Source: Phycisphaerales bacterium | Lineage (GTDB): Bacteria > Planctomycetota > Phycisphaerae > Phycisphaerales > UBA1924 | Direction: 5' to 3' | Assembly (NCBI GenBank): GCA_029260435.1 | Contig: JAJDDG010000019.1 | Coordinates: 1-64,000, forward strand | DNA length: 64,000 bases | Shown: piece by piece, positions 35,382-44,640 of the stretch | Layout: every line of letters starts with the position of its first letter | Numbering within the stretch: the first letter of the stretch is position 1 | The notes under the pieces: generated by a model | Seen by the model: the letters and a program-made list of their open reading frames with translations, nothing else | What the model was told of the DNA's origin: nothing | Databases searched by the model: none | Made by a program: the position numbers and the translations under genes

Positions 35382-36347
35382 TCAGATCCGCTCGAATGAG
35401 GTGGCATCCGAGAATTCTTCGACATCTGATAAAACCACTCTCCCCGCTTCGCGGGTGGTCGCGTTAGCGGTCGCTGTGGCGACACCTTTTTTCAGAGCCT
35501 TCTCCCAGTTCTTCGTGAGCACCCACTCGTAGAGGAGCCCCGCGAGCAGGGCATCGCCCGAGCCGACGGTGGAGGCAATCCGCCCGGGGTGGACGAAGAC
35601 GCGAGCGAGCAGCGAGACACCGGGGCCGACGAGGATCGCCCCCTCGGCGCCGCGGGTCGCGAGGACGTAATCGATGTTGCCGCCCTGCTCACGGGTGAGG
35701 GCGCGGGCGGCGATGATCGCCTCGTCGGTGGAATCCGATGGCAGCTCGGAGAGCGCGGCGAGTTCGGGAGCGTTGACCTTGACCATCCACATCGGTTCGT
35801 CGCGCAGCGCGGGCAGGACGCTCTCGCTTGTATCGACAATCACCCGCGCGCCCTGCTCGTTGGCCCGGTGGAGTATTGAGCGGAAGTCGCCGATCCCGAA
35901 GCCGGGGGGGAGGGAACCGCACATCGCCAGGAGTGTTTCGCGTCTTGCGAGCAGGGCGATTTTGCTCGCGATGCGTTTGGTATCTTCGCGTTTGACAGTC
36001 ATGCCCTCGTCGCGGACGTGCGTCTCGGTGTCCATGATCGGATCGACGATCGTCGTGTTATCGCGGGTGCGCCCGCGGACGACGAGCAGCTGCGTGACAA
36101 TCCGTCCTTCGCCCTCTCGCTCCAGATAGTCCTCGAAGATGCCCAGTTCGCCCTTGCCGACGAACCCGGTCGCGATGGAACGGGTGCCGAGCGCGGCGAG
36201 AACGCGGGAGACGTTCACCCCTTTGCCGGCGGGATACCATGCGACGCGTTTGGAGCGGACGTGCGCCCCCACCTTGAACCCCGGCGCTTCGAGCACGCGG
36301 TCGATCGCGGGGTTGAGGGTCACAGTGACAATCCTGGCTTCGGGCAT
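35382..36347 (-). CDS. PfkB-family 1-phosphofructokinase-like sugar kinase
   Basis: 321 residues, standard length for the FruK/LacC branch of the PfkB family. MPEARIVTVTLNPAIDRVLEAPGFKVG is the classic start, and the substrate-binding GKGVNVSRVLAALG is intact. MCGSLPPG and the catalytic TVGSGDALLAG (Asp as base) are present. It phosphorylates a sugar phosphate such as fructose 1-phosphate or tagatose 6-phosphate; which one is not decided by these motifs. No PTS genes lie nearby. It is divergent from the TauE-type exporter gene. Confidence 0.9.
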   Translation of the reverse strand: MPEARIVTVTLNPAIDRVLEAPGFKVGAHVRSKRVAWYPAGKGVNVSRVLAALGTRSIATGFVGKGELGIFEDYLEREGEGRIVTQLLVVRGRTRDNTTIVDPIMDTETHVRDEGMTVKREDTKRIASKIALLARRETLLAMCGSLPPGFGIGDFRSILHRANEQGARVIVDTSESVLPALRDEPMWMVKVNAPELAALSELPSDSTDEAIIAARALTREQGGNIDYVLATRGAEGAILVGPGVSLLARVFVHPGRIASTVGSGDALLAGLLYEWVLTKNWEKALKKGVATATANATTREAGRVVLSDVEEFSDATSFERI

Positions 36348-36423
36348 GGGCAGGCATCATTCCGCGCCGCGGGGTGTGCGCCAAGTTGGGGCAGGCCGTG
36401 TGGATGGGCGATAGGGTGGGTGC

Positions 36424-37221
36424 ATGTCGCTCGAGGTACTGGAAATTCTGCTGCTGGTTGTCACGGGGCTCGTCGCGGGGACCGCCGGCGGGCTGCTCGG
36501 GATCGGTGGATCTGTGATCATGATCCCGATCCTCGCGCTGACATTCAGCGGGCGGGAGTGGGGTTCCCAGCACCTGTATCAGGCGGCGGCGATGGTGGTG
36601 AATATCGCGGTGGCGATCCCGGCGGCGGTGCGCCACAGGCGGGCTGGGGCGCTGCGGGTGCGCGTGTTCCGGGCGATGCTCCCGGCGACGGGGCTGGCGA
36701 TTGTGGGCGGTGTGATCCTGTCAAACTCGCTTGATGGACAGCAGCTGCGCCAGCTGTTCGCGATATTCCTGCTGTATGTCGTGACCATGAACACGATCAA
36801 ACTGGTGCGGAAGGACCACGATGACGCTGTGGACAACTCAAACGAATCGGCGGTGCGATCGGGGTTCGTGGGCGGGGTGATGGGGTTCGCTGCGGGGCTG
36901 CTCGGGATCGGGGGGGGCGGGATCGCGGTCCCCCTGTTGCAGGTGGTGTGCCGCCTGCCACTGCGCTCGTGCATCGCGGTGAGCGCGAATGTGATGTGCA
37001 TCACCGCGGTGGTGGGTGCGGCGCTGAAGGTGAGCACGCTGGAGAGTGTGGGTCGCTCGCCCGTCGAAGCGCTGGTCCTTGCGCTGGTGCTCGCGCCGGG
37101 GGCGCTGATCGGATCCTATCTGGGCGCGGGGCTGACACACCGCTTGCCGCTGCGCGTGGTCCGGGGTGTGTTCAGCGCGGTGATGCTGGTGGTCGCGCTG
37201 CGGATGGGCGGGCTGATCTGA
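36424..37221 (+). CDS. TauE/SafE-family sulfite/anion exporter
   Basis: 265 residues, the typical size with about seven to eight membrane helices. Both family repeats are visible: GTAGGLLGIGGSVIMIPIL in the first half and GFAAGLLGIGGGGIAVPLLQ in the second. Members move sulfite or organosulfonates across the inner membrane or act in taurine use. The substrate cannot be told from the sequence. The stop lies 91 bases before the histidine kinase start, so co-transcription with the sensor-regulator pair is possible. A link between exporter and two-component pair would be inference. Confidence 0.9.
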   Translation: MSLEVLEILLLVVTGLVAGTAGGLLGIGGSVIMIPILALTFSGREWGSQHLYQAAAMVVNIAVAIPAAVRHRRAGALRVRVFRAMLPATGLAIVGGVILSNSLDGQQLRQLFAIFLLYVVTMNTIKLVRKDHDDAVDNSNESAVRSGFVGGVMGFAAGLLGIGGGGIAVPLLQVVCRLPLRSCIAVSANVMCITAVVGAALKVSTLESVGRSPVEALVLALVLAPGALIGSYLGAGLTHRLPLRVVRGVFSAVMLVVALRMGGLI

Positions 37222-37312
37222 GTTGCCCGGAGGCAACACGGCGGCTGGAGATGTTGTTTTATTTCAACGTCGGGCTTCATTTAGCTTCTCGGACCGACGA
37301 CGTAAAAGGGGT

Positions 37313-38083
37313 ATGCCCCACGATCTACCCACTCATCGGTCCAGCGGGAGCGACCCGGCTCGCGCTGGTCTCGCCGCGGACTGCTCATCGAGCAGCCTCC
37401 GGGCTGTCGTACACGAGCTTTCAAACCTGCTCGACGGCGCGACCCGGATGCTGAGTGTGGCGAAGCGGAGCAACGAAACAATCGAGGGGCCATCGCTCGA
37501 AGCGGTCTCCGCCGCGCTGGAGAGCGCCTGCATGCTGTTGCGGTCGTTGCCCGGGCTGGCCAGGGAGATCAACATTGATACCGCGACGCTCGCACATCTG
37601 CCGGATCAGATCCGCCAGGCGGTTGAGCTGCTGCGCCCGATGGCGAACGAACGCGGCATCGAGTTAGTCGAATACGCGGAGAGTGCGCTGAGCGACGTGC
37701 CCCCGAGCCCGCTGCACGCGGTGCTGGTGAACGCGGTGCGTAATGCGATCGAGGCTGTGGAAGATGGTGGTCGGATCGAGGTGCGTGCTATGCACGAAGC
37801 CGAGCATGCCCCCGAACGCGCGAAGGTTCGGATCGAGGTGATCGACGACGGGCCGGGCCCGCCCGATTCGCTCAACGATCGCGTGTTTGAAGCGGGTGTC
37901 ACAACGAAACAGGGCGGAGCCGGGATCGGGCTTGCGTTGGTGCGGGACACCATCCGCTCGCTCGGCGGAACAGTGTCGCTCGAAAAGGCGAGCGATACGG
38001 GCGGAGCGAAGCTGGTGATTGTGTACCCGGTACCGCTGTCACCCGTCCACTGCCCGGTGCGGGGCAAGAGCGACACGCCATGA
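37313..38083 (+). CDS. soluble NtrB-like sensor histidine kinase
   Basis: 256 residues from the ATG at 37313 with AAAAGGGG before it; the frame is open upstream, but that part has no family features. The H-box is VVHELSNLLDGATRML. The ATP-binding boxes are N (NAVRNAIEAV), G1 (DDGPGPP) and G2 (GGAGIGLALVRDT). No membrane helix or obvious sensor domain is present, which leaves only the dimerisation and ATPase core. Its stop overlaps the regulator gene by ATGA, so the two form a cognate pair. How it gets its signal is not visible; a partner protein or the exporter gene just upstream is possible. Confidence 0.85.
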   Translation: MPHDLPTHRSSGSDPARAGLAADCSSSSLRAVVHELSNLLDGATRMLSVAKRSNETIEGPSLEAVSAALESACMLLRSLPGLAREINIDTATLAHLPDQIRQAVELLRPMANERGIELVEYAESALSDVPPSPLHAVLVNAVRNAIEAVEDGGRIEVRAMHEAEHAPERAKVRIEVIDDGPGPPDSLNDRVFEAGVTTKQGGAGIGLALVRDTIRSLGGTVSLEKASDTGGAKLVIVYPVPLSPVHCPVRGKSDTP

Positions 38084-39486
38084 GCTGCAACGACGAGCAC
38101 CCGCGCGTGCTGATCGTCGATGACGACGAAGTGGTCGCGGCATCCATCGCATCATTTCTTGGCTTAGAAGGGTTCGATTGCGCGACATGCCTGCGAGCGT
38201 GTGATGTCGAATCGATGATCGAACGCGACGGGTACGGGGTCATTGTGTGCGATATTGCGCTGGGCAACGCGAACGGGATGGACGTGCTCCGCGGGGTGCT
38301 GAAGAACCATCCGGCGGTCGCGATGGTGATGATCACCGGATACGGCTCGATCGAGTCGGCCGTGGAGGCGATCCGCGAGGGCGCGGTGGACTACCTCGCC
38401 AAGCCGATCGTCGACAGCGAGCTGCGCGTCGCGATCCGGCGTGCGGCCCGTCACCACGGGCTGTGCAAGGAGAATCAGCATCTGCGCCGTAAGGTGGAAC
38501 TGCACCGGGGCGATACTCGGGTCATCGGGAACAACCACCTGATGGTGCGGGCGATGGAAGTCGTTGATGCGGTCGCGCAGTCGAACGCAACTGTGCTGCT
38601 GTCGGGCGAGTCCGGCACGGGCAAATCGATGATCGCGCGCGAGATCCACGCGCGGTCCGGGCGTCGGGAGAAGCCGTTTGTCGAAGTGCACTGCGGCTCG
38701 ATCCCGGAGACGCTCCTGGAGTCGGAGCTGTTCGGGCATGTGCGGGGGGCATTTACCGGCGCCCACGCAGACAAGCTGGGGCGGTTTGCACTCGCGGACA
38801 CCGGGACGATATTCCTTGATGAAATCAATACCGCGTCTCCATCGATGCAGTTGCGCCTGCTGCGGGTGCTGCAGGAGCGTGTGTTCGAGGCGGTCGGCTC
38901 GACCGAGACGTGCGCGGTGGATGTGCGGATCATAATCGCGAGCAACGAGCCGCTGGACGCGATGGTCCAGCGGGGTGCGTTCCGCGAGGATCTGTACTAC
39001 CGGATCAATGTTGTGAACATCGAACTGCCCGCCCTGCGCGATCGGAGCGGAGATATCCCGGCTCTTGCGGCGCATTTCCTTGAGCGGTATCGGCAGGAGT
39101 ACTCGGCGGTCGCGGAACGATTTGATGAGGATGCGATGCACGCGCTCATGCGGTACGCCATGCCCGGCAATGTGCGAGAGCTATCCAACATCATCGAGCG
39201 GGCGGCGGTGCTGTGCCGGAGCGAGATGATCGGTGTGGATGACCTGCCGGTGGAGGTGGTGGAGCAAAGCGCTCCGGGGCACTCTGGACACGCGCTCAAC
39301 GATTGTGGAGCATGGGCACACTGTTCGCTGAGTGATGCGATGGCAGAACCGGAACGCAGGATCCTGCTTGCGGCGCTCAAGGCGAACAGCTGGAACCGCC
39401 AGACGACCGCGGATCAGTTGTCGATCAACCGCACGACCCTGTACAAAAAGATGAAGATCCACGGGCTCGACAAGATCGCGAGCTAG
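38080..39486 (+). CDS. NtrC-family sigma-54-dependent response regulator
   Basis: 468 residues in ATGA overlap with its kinase. The receiver domain has the acidic pocket VDDDE and the phospho-acceptor D58 in VCDIALGN, with K108. The AAA+ domain has Walker A GESGTGKS (176-183), the sigma-54 contact loop GAFTGA (223-228) and DEINTASPSMQLRLLRVLQ. A Fis-type helix-turn-helix lies at the end (ADQLSINRTTLYKKM). All key residues are intact, so it should activate sigma-54 promoters when phosphorylated by the kinase encoded just upstream. The TAG at the end is shared with the opposite stop of ftsI (CTAG at 39483-39486). Confidence 0.96.
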   Translation: MSCNDEHPRVLIVDDDEVVAASIASFLGLEGFDCATCLRACDVESMIERDGYGVIVCDIALGNANGMDVLRGVLKNHPAVAMVMITGYGSIESAVEAIREGAVDYLAKPIVDSELRVAIRRAARHHGLCKENQHLRRKVELHRGDTRVIGNNHLMVRAMEVVDAVAQSNATVLLSGESGTGKSMIAREIHARSGRREKPFVEVHCGSIPETLLESELFGHVRGAFTGAHADKLGRFALADTGTIFLDEINTASPSMQLRLLRVLQERVFEAVGSTETCAVDVRIIIASNEPLDAMVQRGAFREDLYYRINVVNIELPALRDRSGDIPALAAHFLERYRQEYSAVAERFDEDAMHALMRYAMPGNVRELSNIIERAAVLCRSEMIGVDDLPVEVVEQSAPGHSGHALNDCGAWAHCSLSDAMAEPERRILLAALKANSWNRQTTADQLSINRTTLYKKMKIHGLDKIAS

Positions 39487-41354
39487 TTGGGTTCATTCGA
39501 CTCGGCGGGCGGCGCGGGGATGCCCCAGTACTCGAATGTCCGCCGGAGCACGCGCCGGACAACCGGGCCCGCTACAGCTGAACCGAAGTGGCGACGTTCC
39601 TCGACCAGTTCGGGGGCCGGGTCATCGATGACCACGATGATGACAACGCGCGGATGATCCGCAGGGGCTGCGGCGAGGAAGCTGGAGTGGTGCTGGTCGT
39701 CGAGGTAGCCCGGCGCGTTGGGGTTGGCGATCTCGGAGGTGCCGGACTTACCGAAAAGCCCGTGCTCGTAGGGTGGCTCATTGGGGAAGTTGGCGCGGGC
39801 TTTTTCTTCCATGCGCCGCCCCACTTCCAACAACGCGCTTCGGACCTCAAACGCAACCCACTGCGGGAGGACGCGGACCTGCACATCGCTCGGCGCGACA
39901 TCGTCCGCGAGGAGAGTCAGGCGGGGGAGCGTACCGGCGAGGTCGTCTTCCCGGGCGAATGCGCAGAGCGCGCGAGCCATTTGCACCGGGGTGACGGAGA
40001 TCTCATACCCGGAGGAAACTGAGGTCTGCGTCCAGTGCGACCAATTCTTCTCGCTCGTCATGATCCCACCCGACTCACCGGGGATCCCAAGCCCGGTGGC
40101 GCGACCGAATCCGAATCGGCGGAGGTCCGAGCGGAGTTCGTTGCTCGTGAGGCGGAGGGCGCCTTGCGCCATGCCGACGTTCGAGGAATGGACGAGGACA
40201 CCCGTCCAGGTGCGTTCGGATTTGGGGAAGACATCCCTGATGGTTCTTCCGAAATCGGTGCGCCACACGCCATGGTGCAGGTCGAATGTCTCGGTTGGCA
40301 CCGCGGCGCGGCGTTCGGTGATCGACGCCCAGACGAATGGTTTCATCGTCGAACCGGGCTCGTAGACCGCTTGCAGGCAGAGGTTTCGCCCGAGCGCGGG
40401 GTGGATCGCTCGCCCGGGGTCGTCCGGGATGATCCTGATCCGCTCGAACTCGGAATCGATCGCGAGATGGCGGAGCGATCCCGGGTCGGCGACGTGATCG
40501 ATCAGCACGAGTACCTCGCCGCTCGACGGGTCCACCATGATGAGGCGCCCGGCGGCGGCGTTGGTTTCTTCGATGCCTCGGACGAGTTCTTCGTGGGCGA
40601 TGCGTTGGAGCGCCGAGTCGATGGTGAGGCGCACGGTTCGCCCGTGCGCCGCGTGCTGGTACCCCTCGGGCTCGACCCACATGCCTCGCCCCGATGCATC
40701 GCGGACGGTTTCGAGGTGCCCGCGTGTCGAGAGAAGCTGGTCGTTGAACCAGCGCTCGGCGCCGAGCTTCCCGGTTGGTTGCCCGGTGTCGCTCGGGCCG
40801 ACCTTGCCGACGATCGCGGCAATTGAATCGATAGGTGAAGCGATCTCGCGGATCGGGGTCGGTTCGAGATGGACGCCGGGCAGGACTGCGGCGAGGACGT
40901 CGTCCGCCTGCTGGTCGGTGAGCACGCCGCCGAACGCGAGATAGCGAGAGAGCCGCCCCCCCGCTGCTGCGGCATCTCTGTTGCGGATGATGCGGGCGAC
41001 AAGGCGCTCGCCGATCACGTCTTCGTCTTCGTCGAGCAGATCAGCGAGAAACAGGATTGTTTGTCCGTACGGCTCATGAACCCGCTCGGGGTCCACGAAG
41101 ACGCGTGCGCCCATCCGCGATGCCGCGAGAGGCCGCCCGAGACGGTCCACGAGATCGCCGCGGTGGGCGCTCAGGTGTTGGGTGCGGGTGCGAGAGGGGG
41201 TGTGCGAAGCGAGGGCTTCACCCGGAGAAAACTGGAGCTGGATCACACGCGCGAAGACGACAACAAGGATCGCGGTGATCATGAATGAGACGACACGGGC
41301 GGTTCGTTCTGCCCGATCGGGTGCGGTTGAATTGTCCGGCTCGTTCTCGGGCAC
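39483..41354 (-). CDS. ftsI: FtsI/PBP2-like class B penicillin-binding protein
   Basis: 623 residues from the GTG at 41354, whose first base is the last base of the upstream stop (TAGTG). A single anchor helix (VVSFMITAILVVVFARVIQL) precedes a PBP dimer domain (HRGDLVDRLGRPLAASRM). The transpeptidase has the nucleophile S335-T-M-K338, HSSNVGM (SxN) and K536-SGT. It crosslinks septal peptidoglycan during division. The gene follows an FtsL-like gene as expected in a dcw cluster. Because planctomycetes often lack some division genes, an intact ftsI with rsmH is a useful marker. Family length is about 580-650. Confidence 0.93.
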   Translation of the reverse strand: MPENEPDNSTAPDRAERTARVVSFMITAILVVVFARVIQLQFSPGEALASHTPSRTRTQHLSAHRGDLVDRLGRPLAASRMGARVFVDPERVHEPYGQTILFLADLLDEDEDVIGERLVARIIRNRDAAAAGGRLSRYLAFGGVLTDQQADDVLAAVLPGVHLEPTPIREIASPIDSIAAIVGKVGPSDTGQPTGKLGAERWFNDQLLSTRGHLETVRDASGRGMWVEPEGYQHAAHGRTVRLTIDSALQRIAHEELVRGIEETNAAAGRLIMVDPSSGEVLVLIDHVADPGSLRHLAIDSEFERIRIIPDDPGRAIHPALGRNLCLQAVYEPGSTMKPFVWASITERRAAVPTETFDLHHGVWRTDFGRTIRDVFPKSERTWTGVLVHSSNVGMAQGALRLTSNELRSDLRRFGFGRATGLGIPGESGGIMTSEKNWSHWTQTSVSSGYEISVTPVQMARALCAFAREDDLAGTLPRLTLLADDVAPSDVQVRVLPQWVAFEVRSALLEVGRRMEEKARANFPNEPPYEHGLFGKSGTSEIANPNAPGYLDDQHHSSFLAAAPADHPRVVIIVVIDDPAPELVEERRHFGSAVAGPVVRRVLRRTFEYWGIPAPPAESNEPN

Positions 41355-41680
41355 TAATCGATCCCCGCCGACATCTCTCGCGCAGGCTCGGGCAGGGGCC
41401 AACCGCTCGCGAGGACATAGACATGCTCCGGCGCATCCCACCGGGGGACGAAAGCGGGGTGCGTGTCGCCCATCGCGGCGTGCAGTTCCCACGCGCGATC
41501 AAGGCTCGTCAGGTGGAGGATCTCGGTGCGCACGCGCCGGGTTTGCAGATCATCGGTGTGCGCTTCTTTGAGCGCGCCGGTCATCTCGGCGACGGCTTGC
41601 AGACGAGCCTGACGCACAGCGACGAGGGAAGCCGCTGTCGCGGTGCCCGAGATAATGAGCAGGGCAAGCTTCGCGATCAT
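41354..41680 (-). CDS. FtsL-like small division protein
   Basis: 108 residues with GGAG about 8 bases before the ATG. A short N-terminal cytoplasmic piece precedes one membrane helix (LALLIISGTATAASLVAV) and a periplasmic helix with coiled-coil potential (RQARLQAVAEMTGALKEAH, RRVRTEILHLTS). Sequence similarity to FtsL is always low; topology, size and position between rsmH and ftsI are what argue for it. It would recruit FtsI with FtsB-like partners. The stop and the ftsI start share one base. Confidence 0.65.
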   Translation of the reverse strand: MIAKLALLIISGTATAASLVAVRQARLQAVAEMTGALKEAHTDDLQTRRVRTEILHLTSLDRAWELHAAMGDTHPAFVPRWDAPEHVYVLASGWPLPEPAREMSAGID

Positions 41681-41699
41681 GACGCTGCTCCGGTATCGC

Positions 41700-42524
41700 T
41701 TAGTCGGCGGGCAGACGGAGTGTCATGCCTACGCGGAGCATGAAGTCTTCGGGGTCGATGGTCTTCCCCTGGGCGTCGCGGATGTCGTACATCCGGGAGA
41801 CCGCCCCGAGCTCGCGGTGGGCGATCTCCGAGAGGGTGTCTCCGGATTGAACGGTATAAAGCCTGTTGCCCTCGGCTGTCTTGGGCAAGGGAGTGTTCCG
41901 GGGGGCCTGCTTCGGAGCGGGCGAGCCAAGGCGGGCACGCTCGGGGATGCGCAGCTGCATGCCGATGGTCAGTGCCTCGTTTGGCGAGAGCCCGTTGTAC
42001 TTGCGGATATCCGAGTGGAGCAGCCCGGAGTTGTAGTACCGCGAGGCGATGCCCCAGAGGGTGTCAGCCTCGGCGACAACATGCACGCGATCGGGGCGGG
42101 TCGATTCTGGCAGCTCAGTGGTGTCTTTCGCAGCGGGGAGCAGGGCGGGCTCGCCCATCTTGAGAGAGGGGACGGTCACCGTCTCGGCAGCGGGGGTGAG
42201 CCCGTTCTCGCGGAGCAGGGCGTATTCCTGCTGGAGGTTCTCGGCGAGCTGGCTGAAGGTGGACTGCCCGGGCTCGCTCCGCTCGTTGGTCGCGGCGACC
42301 TGATCGAGGGGCACAAACCGCCCGTTCTCGTCCTGCACGATGACCGACGGCGAGGGTTTCTCGAAAGATTCGACAGCGAGAGACGGCTCGATGACGGATG
42401 TCGCTGTTTCGACACTCCCGAGCTGTGCCTCGCTCGCGGCGGAGAAATGGTCGGAGATCAGGATGGCGACGACCAGCACAAGGCTGACGCCGATCAGGAT
42501 CGAGAGCTTGGTTTCTCGGGTCAT
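41700..42524 (-). CDS. membrane-anchored LysM protein in the division cluster
   Basis: 274 residues from the ATG at 42524, with AGGGA about 10 bases before it; in-frame starts at 42593 and 42629 (TTG overlapping the rsmH stop) are alternatives. One membrane helix (LSILIGVSLVLVVAILISDHF) is followed by a Ser/Thr/Glu linker. Two LysM domains follow: VVAEADTLWGIASRYYNSG and YTVQSGDTLSEIAHRELG, each ending in an LRIPE/LRLPA block. It should bind peptidoglycan. Such a gene between rsmH and ftsL is not part of the standard dcw order, so it may be a lineage-specific division component. Confidence 0.85.
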   Translation of the reverse strand: MTRETKLSILIGVSLVLVVAILISDHFSAASEAQLGSVETATSVIEPSLAVESFEKPSPSVIVQDENGRFVPLDQVAATNERSEPGQSTFSQLAENLQQEYALLRENGLTPAAETVTVPSLKMGEPALLPAAKDTTELPESTRPDRVHVVAEADTLWGIASRYYNSGLLHSDIRKYNGLSPNEALTIGMQLRIPERARLGSPAPKQAPRNTPLPKTAEGNRLYTVQSGDTLSEIAHRELGAVSRMYDIRDAQGKTIDPEDFMLRVGMTLRLPAD

Positions 42525-42625
42525 GTGCTTCGCGTCCCTGCGTTGCTGCGGCGTTCTGGAATAGGCCGCTTGTTTGTCCGTTCCTTCGGGCATGGTCGTA
42601 CTGTCGCAGGCCCGGTGATGCTGCG

Positions 42626-43570
42626 TCAAGTTGGTGGAGCAAGTCGGATGGCTCGGAGTTTGGCCGAGCGGGCCCGCGGGTTACTCTGGGCTTCGTCCTC
42701 CTCTGCGGTGAGGGGAGAGCGCGTCAGGACTTTCGCGATATCGCGCTTGCCCAACTCCGCGAAGGAGCGTTTGACGAGCCTGTCCTCGAGCGAGTGGAAG
42801 GAGATGATGGCAATCCTTGCTCCGGGAGCGAGCCACGAGCCGCGCCCATTTGTTGCGCCCGCTGCTCGTTCGACGGTCTCGAGCAGGAGACGCAGGTGTC
42901 CGAGTTCGTCGTTCACCGCGATCCGGAGCGCTTGGAATGTCCGCGTGGCGGGGTCGATCCTTGACCCCGGGGTACGCGGCACCACCGAGCGCACAATCTC
43001 GGCTAACCGACCAGTCGTGGTTATCGGCTCCCGTTCCCGCTCGACGACAAGTTTTCGAGCAATCCCACGGGAGCGACGCTCCTCCCCGAAGGTATAGATC
43101 AGATCCGCGAGTTCTTCCTCCGCTCTGGAAGCGATGAGATCGGCAGCAGATGCCCCGGATGCGGGGTCGTACCGCATATCGAGGGGACCGTCACGCCTGA
43201 ACGAGAACCCCCGTGACGCGTCATCCACCTGGGTCGAACTGAAGCCCAGATCGCCCAATACGCAGTCCGCACGGAGCCCCTGCTCGATGAGACGCTGCGG
43301 GACGCGGGCGTAACTCCCGGCGGATTCGACGACCTGCCCCGAGAAGCCGCTCGCGAGAACGTTGGCCCTTGCCCGCGCGAGGTTTGCCGGGTCGAGATCG
43401 CAGAGGACAAGGGTGCCCGAATCGCCGATCGCACGCCCCAGTTCGATGGCGTGCCCGCCCATCCCCGCGGTGAGATCGACAGCCGTCTCACCCGCGAGAG
43501 GCGCGAGAGTGCTGCGTACCGCCCCCATCAGGACGGGGACGTGCTCGGATGGGGGATCGCTCGGCGTCAC
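42626..43570 (-). CDS. rsmH: 16S rRNA m4C1402 methyltransferase RsmH (MraW)
   Basis: 314 residues from a GTG. The AdoMet loop is DLTAGMGGHAIELGRAIG, followed by CDLDPANLARA and the RsmH signature block GDLGFSSTQVDDASRGFSFRRDGPLDMR, in pieces. The late FQALRIAVNDEL and ISFHSLEDRLVKRSF are family hallmarks. It methylates N4 of C1402 in the 16S decoding centre. It heads the division block; mraZ is not upstream, where a divergent lipoprotein gene begins after 53 bases. Confidence 0.96.
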   Translation of the reverse strand: MTPSDPPSEHVPVLMGAVRSTLAPLAGETAVDLTAGMGGHAIELGRAIGDSGTLVLCDLDPANLARARANVLASGFSGQVVESAGSYARVPQRLIEQGLRADCVLGDLGFSSTQVDDASRGFSFRRDGPLDMRYDPASGASAADLIASRAEEELADLIYTFGEERRSRGIARKLVVEREREPITTTGRLAEIVRSVVPRTPGSRIDPATRTFQALRIAVNDELGHLRLLLETVERAAGATNGRGSWLAPGARIAIISFHSLEDRLVKRSFAELGKRDIAKVLTRSPLTAEEDEAQSNPRARSAKLRAIRLAPPT

Positions 43571-43623
43571 AAGCGGAGGCTAACCGTGATGCCCGAGCGT
43601 TGCTTGATCCGATTGCAGACCAC

Positions 43624-44640
43624 ATGCTCACACCCCCCACTCTTCGACGCCTGCCCCTCGCACCGCTGGTCCTGCTGATCTCCTGCGGGGTGCTCGCGGG
43701 GTGCCTGCCCAACCGTTTGGTCCTGGACCTCGCGCCGGGGCAGAAAGAGTTGCAGGAGACGACGGTCATCTACGACGTGCGTTCGGACCGGGGTGCGAAG
43801 GTGGTCATGATCGACGTGAGCGGCGTGCTGTCGCAGACACCATCGCCCGGGTTGCTCGCCTCGAGAGCGAACTCGGTGGACTCGCTGGTGGCCCGTCTCG
43901 ACAAAGCCGAGCGGGATCCGAGCGTGGTTGGGGTTGTGCTGCGGATCAATTCGCCGGGCGGGACAGTCGCGGCGAGCGAGAGCATGTACCGCGAGGTGAT
44001 GCGGTTCCGCGAGAAGACCGCCCGTCCGGTGGTTGTCTCGATGGCCGAGATCGCGGCGAGCGGCGGGTACTACCTGTCGCTAAGCGCGGATCATATCGTC
44101 GCGCAGGAGACAACGATCACCGGGTCGATCGGCGTGATCATCCAGACGTTCAACTTCTCGTCCGGGCTTACGATGCTCGGGATCGACGCGCGGGCGCTGA
44201 CATCGGGCGAGAACAAGGATCTCGTAAACCCGTTCGAGCGCCAGCGTGAGCCGCACTACAAGATTATGCAGGGGCTGGTGGACGAGTTCTACGCCTCGTT
44301 TCGGGCGCTGGTGCTGGAGCATCGCAGCGGCGTGCCCACAGAGCGGGTGGACGAGTTGACGGACGGGCGCGTCTTCACCGGCAAACAGGCGCTCGCGCTC
44401 GGGCTTGTGGATGAGAACGGCGGGCTGCGTGAGGCGTTCGCAGCGGCGAAGCGCCTCGCGGGTGTGCCCCATGCTCGGTTGGTGAAGTACCACATCAAAG
44501 GGCGGGATCCGGGCTCCGCATACGCGAACTCGCGGTCACCCGTCGGGAACGATGGTGGCGGCATGCAGATGAGCGTGCGGGTGCAGTCGCCGAGCATCCC
44601 GGACTCGGGGTTCTACTACCTCTGGCTCGCGGGGCTCTAG
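43624..44640 (+). CDS. SppA-type peptidase, short form, lipoprotein
   Basis: 338 residues. The ATG at 43624 begins a lipoprotein signal with lipobox LAGC (C27). A single S49 domain follows. INSPGGTVAASESM, the Ser in EIAASGGYYLS (S146) and the Lys in LTSGENKDLVNPF (K198) form the expected Ser-Lys dyad of the 36K type. It should cut peptides in or near the membrane, and the lipid anchor is unusual for SppA. Its CTAG end is shared with the opposite sulfotransferase stop. The other, longer SppA is at 27529..29322. Confidence 0.9.
   Translation: MLTPPTLRRLPLAPLVLLISCGVLAGCLPNRLVLDLAPGQKELQETTVIYDVRSDRGAKVVMIDVSGVLSQTPSPGLLASRANSVDSLVARLDKAERDPSVVGVVLRINSPGGTVAASESMYREVMRFREKTARPVVVSMAEIAASGGYYLSLSADHIVAQETTITGSIGVIIQTFNFSSGLTMLGIDARALTSGENKDLVNPFERQREPHYKIMQGLVDEFYASFRALVLEHRSGVPTERVDELTDGRVFTGKQALALGLVDENGGLREAFAAAKRLAGVPHARLVKYHIKGRDPGSAYANSRSPVGNDGGGMQMSVRVQSPSIPDSGFYYLWLAGL

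Noticed and set aside
41643-43097. 484-codon open frame on the plus strand
   Set aside because: Antisense to the LysM protein and rsmH genes; no ribosome-binding site or domain.
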